From Terasakiella pusilla DSM 6293 (GTDB taxonomy: Bacteria > Pseudomonadota > Alphaproteobacteria > Rhodospirillales > Terasakiellaceae): DNA of 40,832 nt. This document shows positions 8,612 to 15,830 of the stretch, piece after piece. The notes below the pieces were generated by a model that had not been told where the DNA came from, did not search any database, and saw only the letters and a program-made list of their open reading frames with translations. Numbering within the stretch: position 1 is the first letter of the stretch; every line of letters starts with the position of its first letter. The translations under genes and the position numbers were made by a program. The DNA lies in contig NZ_JHYO01000033.1 in assembly GCF_000688235.1 (NCBI RefSeq), positions 1 through 40,832 on the forward strand. Direction: 5' to 3'.

Positions 8612-8688
8612 GGGGGTGTAGCTCAGTTGGTTAGAGCGTCGGCCTGTCACGCCGAAGGCCGCGGGTTCGAGTCCCGTCACTCTCGCCA
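8612..8688 (+). tRNA. tRNA-Asp (GTC), copy 2
   Basis: Identical in all 77 bases to the tRNA-Asp at 8463-8539, but the flanks differ. With the Tyr gene and copy 1 it probably forms one transcript that ends at the terminator at 8695. Confidence 0.97.
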
Positions 8689-8694
8689 TTTTAA

Positions 8695-8727
8695 AAAGCC
8701 TGCTGATTAAGTTCAGCGGGCTTTTTT
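8695..8727 (+). terminator. Terminator of the tRNA cluster
   Basis: AAAGCCTGCTGA pairs with TCAGCGGGCTTT (one G-T pair), followed by a T-run. Confidence 0.85.
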
Positions 8728-8843
8728 ATTGCCTGCGATTTTGTCCTTCTTTAAAGTCGTTTAATTGAGGGTAATATCAATTATAGCATGCTTGTTTATG
8801 GTTGAAAGTGTTAGGTAACGCACCTTGAAGAGCGGAGAGAATA

Positions 8844-9653
8844 TTGACATTTTTTGATGAGGTTTATCAGAAAACTAATGTGTTTTTGAATGAAAACCCT
8901 TCTTTGAAGATGGGGACCGGTCGATACAGTTCTTTTTTTCGCGGAACTATTATGGGGACGGGAAAAAGTAATGAAGCGGAAAAACGGTTGGGTGAGTCTG
9001 GGGTTGATGTTTTATGGTTGGGTTCTAACCCTAATGTCTCAAATTCGCTTGCTGCTGTGCTGGCTCAAAAAGGTGATTTCACTTCATATGCTGAATACAT
9101 ACAGCAAATAGAAACTGGTTATTTTTCCGAAATAAATTTAGATACATTGCAGCCAACTTGGGACCCAGTTAATCCTGATAATAAGGTTTCTTGGCAATGG
9201 CGTTATCTTGGGAATCTGGTTTGCGAAAAATATGATAGAAATAAAATACTAATGGCCAATTTCGTGCCGTGGGGTAGCACTGATTTTAATGAGTTCTTAA
9301 AAAAGGTTTCAGAGTATGACTCGGAATTGCTCCGTAAAGTACTCGTCTTTTGCAATGATATTCATCAGCTTATGATTAAAAACTTAAAACCTAACTTGGT
9401 GATATTACCTAAAAGTATCGCCGAGAACTTATATCTTAATCGCATTTTGGATACGCAAGTATCAATGAAGTACCTAAATGGTAGGGTAGAGAAAATTGGT
9501 ACGTCTGATAGGAGGCTTAGTATTTCTGTAGCTGACGTGAAATTAGAGGGCCACAAATATCGCGCTGTTTCAACATACCATCCTTCTTATCCAATGAGGA
9601 AAGGAGAGAGGGAGGCTTTGTACCAAACTTTGAGGTCTGTTTTTAGCGAATAA
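8844..9653 (+). CDS. Uracil-DNA-glycosylase-superfamily-like protein, AT-rich
   Basis: A 269-residue protein starting at TTG, chosen for the GGAGAG ribosome site five bases before it. The order of motifs follows the UDG fold: VLWLGSNPNVSNS (about 56-68) at the place of the catalytic GxNPG loop, ILMANFVPWGSTDFNEF (about 133-149), a LKPNLVILPKSIAENL strand-helix (about 178-193), and STYHPSYPMR near the end at the place of the DNA-binding HPS loop. Catalytic residues diverge from classic UDG, so base-excision activity is uncertain. The gene is clearly richer in A and T than its neighbours and sits between tRNA genes and ssrA, a common entry point for foreign DNA; acquisition by transfer is inferred. 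Confidence 0.55.
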   Translation: MTFFDEVYQKTNVFLNENPSLKMGTGRYSSFFRGTIMGTGKSNEAEKRLGESGVDVLWLGSNPNVSNSLAAVLAQKGDFTSYAEYIQQIETGYFSEINLDTLQPTWDPVNPDNKVSWQWRYLGNLVCEKYDRNKILMANFVPWGSTDFNEFLKKVSEYDSELLRKVLVFCNDIHQLMIKNLKPNLVILPKSIAENLYLNRILDTQVSMKYLNGRVEKIGTSDRRLSISVADVKLEGHKYRAVSTYHPSYPMRKGEREALYQTLRSVFSE

Positions 9654-9771
9654 CGGGGACGCACACGAAATTATCTTTCACGTCTGTCTAAAAGAACTCG
9701 CAACGACCAAGGTGAGAGGCTCTTACAGTTCGTACACTCAGATCCCAATTCAACATCCCCCATCACGCCCC

Positions 9772-9800
9772 TTGACCTGCGGGGGAAATCGCCTTACATC
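9772..9800 (+). promoter_or_regulatory. Promoter of ssrA
   Basis: TTGACC (9772-9777), a 17-base spacer and TACATC (9795-9800) lie directly before the acceptor piece of the tmRNA gene. Confidence 0.7.
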
Positions 9801-9803
9801 TAG

Positions 9804-10138
9804 GGTGTTCGCTTTCGGGCGGACTATGGCGCTAGAGGCCTGTATGGAATAAGCTGACTGGACCCGGGGGCGGTACCCGGCGCCTCCACCATAAGCCGAT
9901 CAGATTGGTCGGTTTGTGAGGGGGGCGAAATAGGATCGACAGCGGTAGTAAAGATACGCGGTTGCGCTCGGTGAGCTACCACCGACATCGGTGCAAACAT
10001 TACTAAATGCCAACGACAATCGTATGGCTCCGGTTGCAGCTGCTGCGTAACGCAGTCGCTTGACCAAATTCAATTCCTGCATGGGTGAGTCTATGTAGGT
10101 GGGGTTCGGGGGTACCTAGCAACAGAGACCCCCACTTT
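9804..10138 (+). ncRNA. ssrA: tmRNA, circularly permuted two-piece form
   Basis: Rescues stalled ribosomes together with SmpB. The 3' acceptor piece comes first: it ends with CGCCTCCACCA at 9881-9891. After a short spacer the coding piece begins at GGGGGCGAAATAGGATCGAC (9921), and its first seven bases pair with CGCCTCC of the acceptor piece to rebuild the tRNA-like acceptor stem. The tag frame runs from resume codon GCC at 10009 to TAA at 10048-10050 and encodes ANDNRMAPVAAAA. The conserved CCTAGCAACAGA near the 3' end is also present. This gene order is the alphaproteobacterial arrangement. Both outer ends are approximate. Confidence 0.93.
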
Positions 10139-10156
10139 CTCCCTAACACATATAAA

Positions 10157-10834
10157 TTAGCCCATGCCAACGCCTTTGTAGCGTCGGTTAAGTCGTGAAA
10201 TTTTGTCGTGATACAGCGTTGCGATGGCAACGATGACCCATGAGGCATGAAACGCCACATGCATAAAGATCACCAGTTCCCCAGAAATTGGCCCGATGGA
10301 GGCCCGCTGGAAAATCTCTGTCATCCCAAGGGCAGGGGTGGGGTGAATGGTCAGCTTGCCGTAATAGGCGATCGCCTGAATACTTAACAGCCACGCATAA
10401 CTGCGCCGCAGCCGTCGACCAATGGCGCGCAGCATACTGATATGATGGCGAGGGTTTATATAATCGTTGGCAAGGATGGTGTGCCAATCGCCATGACGTT
10501 CATAGTCTTTCCCCAACAGCATGGGGGCGTAGAGTTCGGTCTCTATATGTCGTGCGCGTGCCCGCCAGACGTTAAAGTAACGATAGCGCCGCGCTTCAAA
10601 CACCAAAAAGACGATCACCAGCAAGCCCACAAGCACCAAGGGCAAGGGGGAGGCGTTCTGTCCACTAAAGGTGATGGAAAAGGCGATCCCGGTGGTGACA
10701 ACCGCCCAGTTGGTGGTGTTGTCCAATCGCGTGCGCCAGGTGGTCGATCGATAGACCTCGCCCCGATAAAGGTGGGCAAGGGCGCCGAGTTCGGCTGAGG
10801 TGAAGTCTTTTATTTGATCTTGTTTTTTTGTCAT
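10157..10834 (-). CDS. DUF2270 family integral membrane protein
   Basis: A 225-residue protein with an N-terminal cytosolic segment (SAELGALAHLYRGEVYRSTTWRTRLDNTTNW), two adjacent membrane spans (about 42-58 and 65-80), a basic central region (FEARRYRYFNVWRARARHIE) and two further spans near the C-terminus. This matches the DUF2270 family of predicted membrane proteins, for which I know no function. AGGGA eight bases before the ATG supports the start. Its start is about 75 bases from the LexA boxes at 10910-10960 that serve the divergent micro-operon, so shared SOS control is possible but not shown. Confidence 0.8.
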   Translation of the reverse strand: MTKKQDQIKDFTSAELGALAHLYRGEVYRSTTWRTRLDNTTNWAVVTTGIAFSITFSGQNASPLPLVLVGLLVIVFLVFEARRYRYFNVWRARARHIETELYAPMLLGKDYERHGDWHTILANDYINPRHHISMLRAIGRRLRRSYAWLLSIQAIAYYGKLTIHPTPALGMTEIFQRASIGPISGELVIFMHVAFHASWVIVAIATLYHDKISRLNRRYKGVGMG

Positions 10835-10909
10835 CTTGGAAGTCCCTGTTTTTTAAACAGAGTGCGACAAACCGGAAACTCTTTCAACCATCAAAAAAAA
10901 GAACGAAAG

Positions 10910-10924
10910 GAACATAGAAAGAAC
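10910..10924. promoter_or_regulatory. LexA box 1 (GAAC-N7-GAAC)
   Basis: GAACATAGAAAGAAC is the reverse complement of the alphaproteobacterial SOS box GTTC-N7-GTTC. It lies five bases upstream of the -35 element at 10930. A third GAAC half-site stands at 10901-10904 with a 5-base gap. Confidence 0.8.
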
Positions 10925-10929
10925 ATTTA

Positions 10930-10958
10930 TTGACAAGATAGATATGTTCCGCTAATGT
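10930..10958 (+). promoter_or_regulatory. Promoter of the SOS micro-operon
   Basis: A consensus -35 TTGACA (10930-10935), a 17-base spacer and TAATGT (10953-10958). The -10 element lies inside LexA box 2, so bound repressor would block RNA polymerase. Confidence 0.8.
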
Positions 10959-10960
10959 TC
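10946..10960. promoter_or_regulatory. LexA box 2 (GTTC-N7-GTTC)
   Basis: GTTCCGCTAATGTTC matches the alphaproteobacterial LexA consensus exactly in both half-sites and spacing, and overlaps the promoter spacer and -10 element. Confidence 0.85.
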
Positions 10961-10991
10961 TTTTAACGAGTCGATGATCTGGAGAGTGAAA

Positions 10992-11075
10992 ATGTATATT
11001 CCAACTTTTGCAAAAGAGTTCCTCGCGCTGGGCAGCATCTTTGTTGCGGGTTATGCGTGGTCTTTCATTTTATAG
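10992..11075 (+). CDS. 27-residue membrane peptide, SOS-regulated
   Basis: ATG at 10992 is preceded by GGAGAG, spaced 5-6 bases. The product starts MYIPTFAKEF and continues as an uninterrupted hydrophobic stretch, LALGSIFVAGYAWSFIL, to the end: one membrane span with a very short N-terminal tail. It is the first gene after a promoter bracketed by two LexA boxes. Short hydrophobic peptides under LexA are known as division inhibitors (Caulobacter SidA, 29 residues, acting on the divisome) or as toxins (TisB of E. coli). Similarity to either is by size, location and regulation only, not by alignment. It is followed by the 59-residue gene 31 bases later. Confidence 0.75.
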   Translation: MYIPTFAKEFLALGSIFVAGYAWSFIL

Positions 11076-11106
11076 TTTTTTATGAGAACAAAACGGGAAT
11101 TTAAAA

Positions 11107-11286
11107 ATGAGTTACCGTGAATTGGGTGAGGCCCGTATCCTCAAACGCTATAACAAAAGCGACTATCTTGCCCCCGCCCGCCGCCCGGTGGTGCCGAAGG
11201 CGACGAAGGAAGATTGGCAATCTTTAGGTCAAGCGACTACGCAGTTTTTACAGCATGTCAAACCGGCTTGTGTGACGGCCCGATAG
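11107..11286 (+). CDS. 59-residue basic protein, second gene of the SOS micro-operon
   Basis: ATG at 11107 has GGGAA eight bases upstream. The product begins MSYRELGEARILKRYNKSDY, is rich in Arg and Lys in its first 35 residues (with a PARRPVVPKATKEDW segment) and ends with HVKPACVTAR. No signal or membrane span is seen, so it should be cytosolic, and I recognise no family. The short gap from the 27-residue gene and the strong terminator at 11316 define a two-gene transcript controlled by LexA. It could modulate the membrane peptide or act on its own. Confidence 0.65.
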   Translation: MSYRELGEARILKRYNKSDYLAPARRPVVPKATKEDWQSLGQATTQFLQHVKPACVTAR

Positions 11287-11315
11287 TTATCGGTGCACTG
11301 CCTTGTTTGATTGTG

Positions 11316-11370
11316 GGCGAAACGATGCCGCCAGTACGCAGCCCGCGCGTGGCATCGTTTCGCCTTTTTA
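11316..11370 (+). terminator. Terminator of the SOS micro-operon
   Basis: GGCGAAACGATGCC and GGCATCGTTTCGCC form a perfect 14-bp stem across a 21-base loop, followed by TTTTTATCTT. It ends just before the end of yciA on the other strand. Confidence 0.9.
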
Positions 11371-11372
11371 TC

Positions 11373-11786
11373 TTAGTTCAGGGAGAGGGCGGCGTCCGGC
11401 ACAGGTGGCAGGGCGCGTTTTTGACCATTTTCGTCTATGGCGACGAAGGTGAAAATCCCTTCGGTTACTTTCTCACGCACTAATGTGGCACGGCGCAAGG
11501 CCCATAATTCGACCTTGATGGACATGGAGGTGTTGCCTTCGCGCACAATGTCGGTATAAACGCACACAACGTCACCGACCTTGACGGGTTTCAGAAACGA
11601 CATCGCTTCAACGCCAACCGTGGCAACGCGACCTTGGGCGCGCCATCCTGCGGTAATGCCGCCAGCCAAATCCATTTGGGACATGACCCAGCCGCCGAAA
11701 ATGTCGCCGTTGGGGTTTGTGTCACCGGGCATCGCCAGTGTACGGATTGCGGGGGTGCCTTGGGGGGAGGTTCCGTTCTCGTTCAT
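11373..11786 (-). CDS. yciA: Acyl-CoA thioesterase, YciA type
   Basis: A hot-dog-fold thioesterase of 137 residues that hydrolyses acyl-CoA to free acid in the cytoplasm. The motif GDTNPNGDIFGGWVMSQMD, with the catalytic Asp, is diagnostic for the YciA/acyl-CoA hydrolase group, and FLKPVKVGDVVCVYTDIV follows as in the family. The start has GGA about eight bases upstream. It converges with the SOS micro-operon and is divergent from parE. A single-gene unit is likely. Confidence 0.92.
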   Translation of the reverse strand: MNENGTSPQGTPAIRTLAMPGDTNPNGDIFGGWVMSQMDLAGGITAGWRAQGRVATVGVEAMSFLKPVKVGDVVCVYTDIVREGNTSMSIKVELWALRRATLVREKVTEGIFTFVAIDENGQKRALPPVPDAALSLN

Positions 11787-11909
11787 ATCGGGTCCAGATT
11801 TTATTTGTTTTTAAAAAAAGCGGATGACAGGGATAATATCATGCTTGCCCGAAGGCTGCATCCTTCCTATCATCGCCAAGCAATGTGTTTATCAGGGGTA
11901 TAAAGTAAA

Positions 11910-13898
11910 TTGTCTACGGATTTATTTGAGAACAACACGCCAAAAGTTGAGGGTGACTACACCGCACAGGACATCGAAGTCCTGGAAGGTTTGGAGCCTG
12001 TTCGTAAGCGACCCGGTATGTATATCGGCGGGACGGACGAAAGGGCTTATCACCACCTTGTTGCCGAGATTCTCGATAACTCCATGGATGAAGCGGTTGC
12101 CGGACACGCCAGCCGCATTGAATTGGAGCTGGATGAGAACGGCTATGTCACGATCCGTGATAACGGGCGGGGCATTCCGATCGACCCGCACCCCAAGTTT
12201 AAAGATAAATCCGCCCTTGAAGTGATCATGACGACTCTGCACTCCGGTGGTAAATTCTCCGGCAAGGCCTATCAGACCTCCGGCGGTTTGCATGGGGTGG
12301 GGATGTCGGTGGTGAACGCCTTGTCCGATGATTTGACCGTAGAGGTCGCGCGTGATCGCACGCTATGGCGTCAGGTGTTTAGCCGCGGCCTTGCCCAGAC
12401 GACATTGACCAACGAAGGGCAGGTGAATAACCGCCGTGGCACGACCATCTCTTTCCATCCTGACCCGCAGATTTTCGGCTCCCGCCTTTATTTTAAGCCT
12501 GCGTTACTCTATAAGATGGCGCGTTCAAAAGCCTATTTGTTCAAGGGCGTGGAAATCCGCTGGAAATGTGCGGAAAGCCTGTTGAAGGACGGTGACAAGA
12601 CCCCGGCGCAAGGTGTGCTGCATTTCCCCGGTGGTTTGTCTGATTATCTGTCTCATATGCTGGAAGGGCGTGAAGCCAAGACTGATCAGCCTTTTGCGGG
12701 GGATGTAAAATTCCCGGACGAGCAAGGCAAGGTCGAATGGGCCATCGCCTGGCCGGAAGATGAAGAAGCCTTCTTTAATTCTTACTGTAATACAGTTCCG
12801 ACCCCGTTGGGTGGAACACACGAACAGGGGTTTCGGAATGCCCTGACGAAAGGCGTACGTGCCTACGGTGAGTTGATCAACAACAAAGCCGCCTCCAAGA
12901 TCACGGCAGATGATGTGATTAATGGGGCCTGTATTATGCTGTCCGCCTTTATTCGCGATCCACAGTTTCAGGGCCAAACCAAGGAAAAGCTGGGCACTCA
13001 AGAAGCAGCGAAGCTGGTAGAAACAGCGATCCGTGACAATTTTGATCACTGGCTTGCGGGTAATCCCGAGATCGGGTCGCAGTTGGTCGAATATTTGGTA
13101 GAACGCGCCGAAGTGCGTCTGCGCCGCAAAAATGCAAAACAGATGAAACGTCAGTCCGCAACGAAACGCTTGCGCTTGCCGGGTAAGTTAACGGATTGCA
13201 CCCGTTCCGTCTCCGACGGGACTGAAATCTTTCTGGTGGAAGGGGACTCAGCAGGCGGGTCTGCAAAGCAGGCGCGTAACCGGGAAAATCAGGCGATCTT
13301 GCCGTTGCGCGGTAAAGTGCTGAATGTGGCGTCTGCCTCCATCGATAAAATCAACGCCAACCAAGAACTGAATGATTTGGGGGAAGCCCTAGGCTGCGGC
13401 ACCCGCGAAGGCTTTGAGCTGGATGATTTGCGTTATGAAAAAGTCATTATTATGACCGATGCGGACGTGGACGGGGCGCATATTGCCTCCTTGCTGATGA
13501 CCTTCTTTTATCAGGAAATGCCGGGGCTGATCGAGTCCGGTCGCCTTTATCTGGCTCAGCCGCCGCTTTATCGTCTGGCCAATGGGGCCAAGAGCATCTA
13601 TGCCATGGATGATCTGGAAAAAGATAAATTGATGGAAACCGAGTTTAAAAACAAAAAGGTGGATATCAGCCGATTTAAGGGTCTGGGGGAGATGCCACCG
13701 GCTCAGTTGAAGGAAACCACCATGGACCCGAAGAAACGCACGCTGTTGCGCGTCACCATTCAGGGCCATGGGGATGAAGGCGAAGATGCTGCTAAAGAAA
13801 CCAAGGATCTGGTCAATCAGTTGATGGGTAAAAAGCCGGAACTGCGTTTTCAGTTTATTCAGGAACGCGCGAAGTTTGTGGAAGACCTTGACGTTTAA
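11910..13898 (+). CDS. parE: DNA topoisomerase IV subunit B
   Basis: ATPase subunit of topoisomerase IV, which with ParC unlinks daughter chromosomes. The 662 residues match alphaproteobacterial ParE and are shorter than GyrB. Motifs: GHKL ATP site with EILDNSMDEA, DNGRGIP and GGLHGVG in the first 130 residues; TOPRIM with EGDSAGGSA and TDADVDGAHI; RGKVLNV between them; C-terminal FKGLGEM. The start is a TTG with GGGG ten bases upstream and an N-terminus MSTDLFENN ahead of the conserved YTAQDIEVLEGLEPVRKRPG. A lipoprotein gene follows after 22 bases. Confidence 0.96.
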   Translation: MSTDLFENNTPKVEGDYTAQDIEVLEGLEPVRKRPGMYIGGTDERAYHHLVAEILDNSMDEAVAGHASRIELELDENGYVTIRDNGRGIPIDPHPKFKDKSALEVIMTTLHSGGKFSGKAYQTSGGLHGVGMSVVNALSDDLTVEVARDRTLWRQVFSRGLAQTTLTNEGQVNNRRGTTISFHPDPQIFGSRLYFKPALLYKMARSKAYLFKGVEIRWKCAESLLKDGDKTPAQGVLHFPGGLSDYLSHMLEGREAKTDQPFAGDVKFPDEQGKVEWAIAWPEDEEAFFNSYCNTVPTPLGGTHEQGFRNALTKGVRAYGELINNKAASKITADDVINGACIMLSAFIRDPQFQGQTKEKLGTQEAAKLVETAIRDNFDHWLAGNPEIGSQLVEYLVERAEVRLRRKNAKQMKRQSATKRLRLPGKLTDCTRSVSDGTEIFLVEGDSAGGSAKQARNRENQAILPLRGKVLNVASASIDKINANQELNDLGEALGCGTREGFELDDLRYEKVIIMTDADVDGAHIASLLMTFFYQEMPGLIESGRLYLAQPPLYRLANGAKSIYAMDDLEKDKLMETEFKNKKVDISRFKGLGEMPPAQLKETTMDPKKRTLLRVTIQGHGDEGEDAAKETKDLVNQLMGKKPELRFQFIQERAKFVEDLDV

Positions 13899-13920
13899 AT
13901 GTGGCGGAAAGTGAGGTTGC

Positions 13921-14460
13921 GTGAAATATCTGTTCCCTCTTACGATTGCTCTATCGGTTAGTGCTTGCGTGCCATCCATTATGCAACGCGATCAAATACG
14001 ACTTGGTATGCAAGGATGGATGCGCGGGGCGGCGGCTGAAGGCCAGTTGGGCATTGAATTTCATAACGTGCCGGATGCGTTAGAACGCGCAGCCATTGTT
14101 GCGGCGATGGATGGGCATAATTATGGTCCGGTGGTTTCCCTGAAAGCGCAAATGCCGCAAGAGAAGGGGGCACGGGTCGTGCTGTATAAGGACCCGCAGC
14201 CTAAGGTCTTTGGTGATAAGTTGTGCCAGCTCAGCGAGAAAGGGTTTGCGCCGGCGGGACGCCAAGATACAAAAATTACCCTGTCTCTTTGCTATAATGA
14301 TCTGAGCTATGGATATGTAAGTGCAACTTCTTTGGAAAATCCCTTAGTTCGCGGGACGCAAGCTTTCGACGCTTTTTATCGCGCCGCCTATCGTTTGTTG
14401 ACTGATCCAACATATGAACGTCAGGAATGGGGTAGCAGTTGTCGCAAGCCACCTTGTTAA
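13921..14460 (+). CDS. Predicted lipoprotein of unknown function
   Basis: A 179-residue protein starting at GTG with GTGAGG just upstream. MKYLFPLTIALSVSAC is a lipoprotein signal peptide with Cys16 as the modified residue (lipobox VSAC). The mature part has a FHNVPDALERAAIVAAMDGHNYGPVVSLKA segment and three further Cys (one in GDKLCQL, one in LSLCYND, a pair near the C-terminal SSCRKPPC). I recognise no family. It follows parE by 22 bases and ends at the terminator at 14466, so it may be read from the parE transcript; a functional link is not implied. Confidence 0.75.
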   Translation: MKYLFPLTIALSVSACVPSIMQRDQIRLGMQGWMRGAAAEGQLGIEFHNVPDALERAAIVAAMDGHNYGPVVSLKAQMPQEKGARVVLYKDPQPKVFGDKLCQLSEKGFAPAGRQDTKITLSLCYNDLSYGYVSATSLENPLVRGTQAFDAFYRAAYRLLTDPTYERQEWGSSCRKPPC

Positions 14461-14465
14461 GAAAT

Positions 14466-14502
14466 AAAAAAGGCTCCCTCGGTCAAGAAGGGAGCCTTTT
14501 TT
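14466..14502. terminator. Bidirectional terminator between the lipoprotein gene and argC
   Basis: AAAAAAGGCTCCCT and AGGGAGCCTTTTTT form a 14-bp stem with a 9-base loop, giving a T-run on both strands. It ends both converging transcripts. Confidence 0.92.
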
Positions 14503-14516
14503 GATCTTTAGCGGAT

Positions 14517-15557
14517 TTATGGGAACATCGGCTGTTGCATCAGGCCTGCGGTTTCATCGAAACCGAACATGACGTTCATGTTCTGCACGGCTTGACCAGA
14601 TGCGCCTTTGACCACGTTATCTTCAACGCAAATCAGGATCGCACGGCCTTCTACACGGTCGGCAAAGACACCGATCAGGCAATAGTTAGACCCACGAACA
14701 TGACGGGTTGCGGGGCTTTGTCCTTCTTCGACAACGCGTACGAACGGATCATTTTTGTAGGTTTCCTTCAGGGTTGCACGCAGATCGTCCACGCTCGCCC
14801 CATTGTCCATTTTGACGTAGATTGTGGACAGGATTCCCCGGTTCATGGGCATAAGGTGCGGGGTGAAGGTGACTGTAACCGGTTCACCGTATGCTTCGCT
14901 GAGGCCTTGTTCAATTTCCGGCCCGTGGCGATGGGTGCCCACACCATACGCATGGATCGCATCTGAAACTTCGCAGAACAGGCTGCCTTCTTTTGGCGAA
15001 CGACCCGCCCCTGTGACGCCGGATTTGGAGTCAATGATGATTCCGTTCGGGCTGATTTGGGCATTTTTGATCAGTGGGATCAAAGGCAGTTGTGCCGAGG
15101 TCGGGTAGCAACCGGGGTTGGCGACCAAACGCGCTTTGGCGATTTCGGCACGTTTCAGTTCTGTCAGGCCGTAGACGGCTTCTTTTTGCAGTTCCGGTGC
15201 GCGGTGTTCATCACCGTACCATTTTGCGTATTCTTCAATATCTTTCAGGCGGAAGTCGGCGGACAGGTCCACGATGCGCACATTCTGCGGTAGGCTTGCG
15301 ATAAAGGCTTGCGTGGTGCCGTGGGGCAGACAGCAAAAGCAGATATCGATTGCGGACCAGTCAACCTCTTCCATCGTCACAAGGTCAGGCAGGTCGAGAC
15401 CGCCAAGATGGGGAAAAACATCAGCCATGCGCATGCCGGCTTTTCGGTCTGCGGTCATCGCCGTGATTGCAACGTTGGGATGGTTGATGAGTAGACGGAC
15501 CAGTTCTGCCCCTGTGTAGCCGCTGGCACCGACAATTGCTGCATTAATCTTGTTCAT
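14517..15557 (-). CDS. argC: N-acetyl-gamma-glutamyl-phosphate reductase
   Basis: Third step of arginine synthesis: NADPH-dependent reduction of N-acetylglutamyl phosphate to the semialdehyde. The 346 residues match the long (type 1) ArgC. The N-terminus has the Rossmann GASGYTGAELVRLL, the active Cys is in ANPGCYPTSAQL, and GVTGAGRSPK and HRHGPEIEQGL follow as in the family. The C-terminal CVEDNVVKGASGQAVQNMN is typical. It is a single gene ending at a shared terminator. Its leader holds a terminator, an antiterminator strand and an Arg-containing leader peptide (15590-15668), suggesting attenuation by arginine supply. Confidence 0.97.
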   Translation of the reverse strand: MNKINAAIVGASGYTGAELVRLLINHPNVAITAMTADRKAGMRMADVFPHLGGLDLPDLVTMEEVDWSAIDICFCCLPHGTTQAFIASLPQNVRIVDLSADFRLKDIEEYAKWYGDEHRAPELQKEAVYGLTELKRAEIAKARLVANPGCYPTSAQLPLIPLIKNAQISPNGIIIDSKSGVTGAGRSPKEGSLFCEVSDAIHAYGVGTHRHGPEIEQGLSEAYGEPVTVTFTPHLMPMNRGILSTIYVKMDNGASVDDLRATLKETYKNDPFVRVVEEGQSPATRHVRGSNYCLIGVFADRVEGRAILICVEDNVVKGASGQAVQNMNVMFGFDETAGLMQQPMFP

Positions 15558-15589
15558 GTTTTTCTCTATTGTGGCTTGAAAATAAAAAA

Positions 15590-15605
15590 GGACCCGAACG
15601 GGTCC
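15590..15605 (-). terminator. Attenuator terminator in the argC leader
   Basis: On the minus strand GGACCCGTTCGGGTCC folds into a 7-bp hairpin followed by six T, ending about 27 bases before the argC start codon. A terminator placed before a gene in its own direction implies regulated read-through. ACCCGTTC of this hairpin (plus 15596-15603) can instead pair perfectly with GAACGGGT (plus 15626-15633), four to five bases after the leader-peptide stop, which would break the terminator. Confidence 0.75.
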
Positions 15606-15638
15606 TCATGACTGAGTCCAAAAACACCCGTTCCGTAG

Positions 15639-15668
15639 TTAGTAAACTGGGGAGGTGAATCGTCGCAT
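15639..15668 (-). CDS. Candidate argC leader peptide (8 residues with the Met counted)
   Basis: ATG at 15668 (minus) with AGGAAAG eight bases upstream encodes MRRFTSPVY and stops at 15639-15641; that is nine codons plus stop. Codons 2 and 3 are both CGA (Arg), the end product of the pathway of the next gene. The antiterminator strand starts four bases after the stop. A ribosome that finishes the peptide would cover it and let the terminator form; one stalled at the Arg codons would leave it free and allow argC to be read. The logic is inference, while the elements are visible. Confidence 0.6.
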   Translation of the reverse strand: MRRFTSPVY

Positions 15669-15830
15669 GGCTCTGTCTTTCCTAAAGAATAAGATATTAG
15701 TGACTACGTTTTTATCACTTTTAAGCAAGAAATCCACTCTTTTTGTGAATGCACGGGTTGAGATAAAACAAAAACGTCATAAATCTTTAGGGTATCCTTA
15801 ATCTTCATCCTTTAATCTGTAGGGGATGAA

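Noticed and set aside
8463-9653. tRNA-Asp duplication as attachment-site pair of an integrated island
   Set aside because: The identical copies are complete tRNAs with only 72 bases between them and no integrase is present.
9900-10082. 60-residue frame on the minus strand within ssrA
   Set aside because: It lies wholly inside the tmRNA coding piece.
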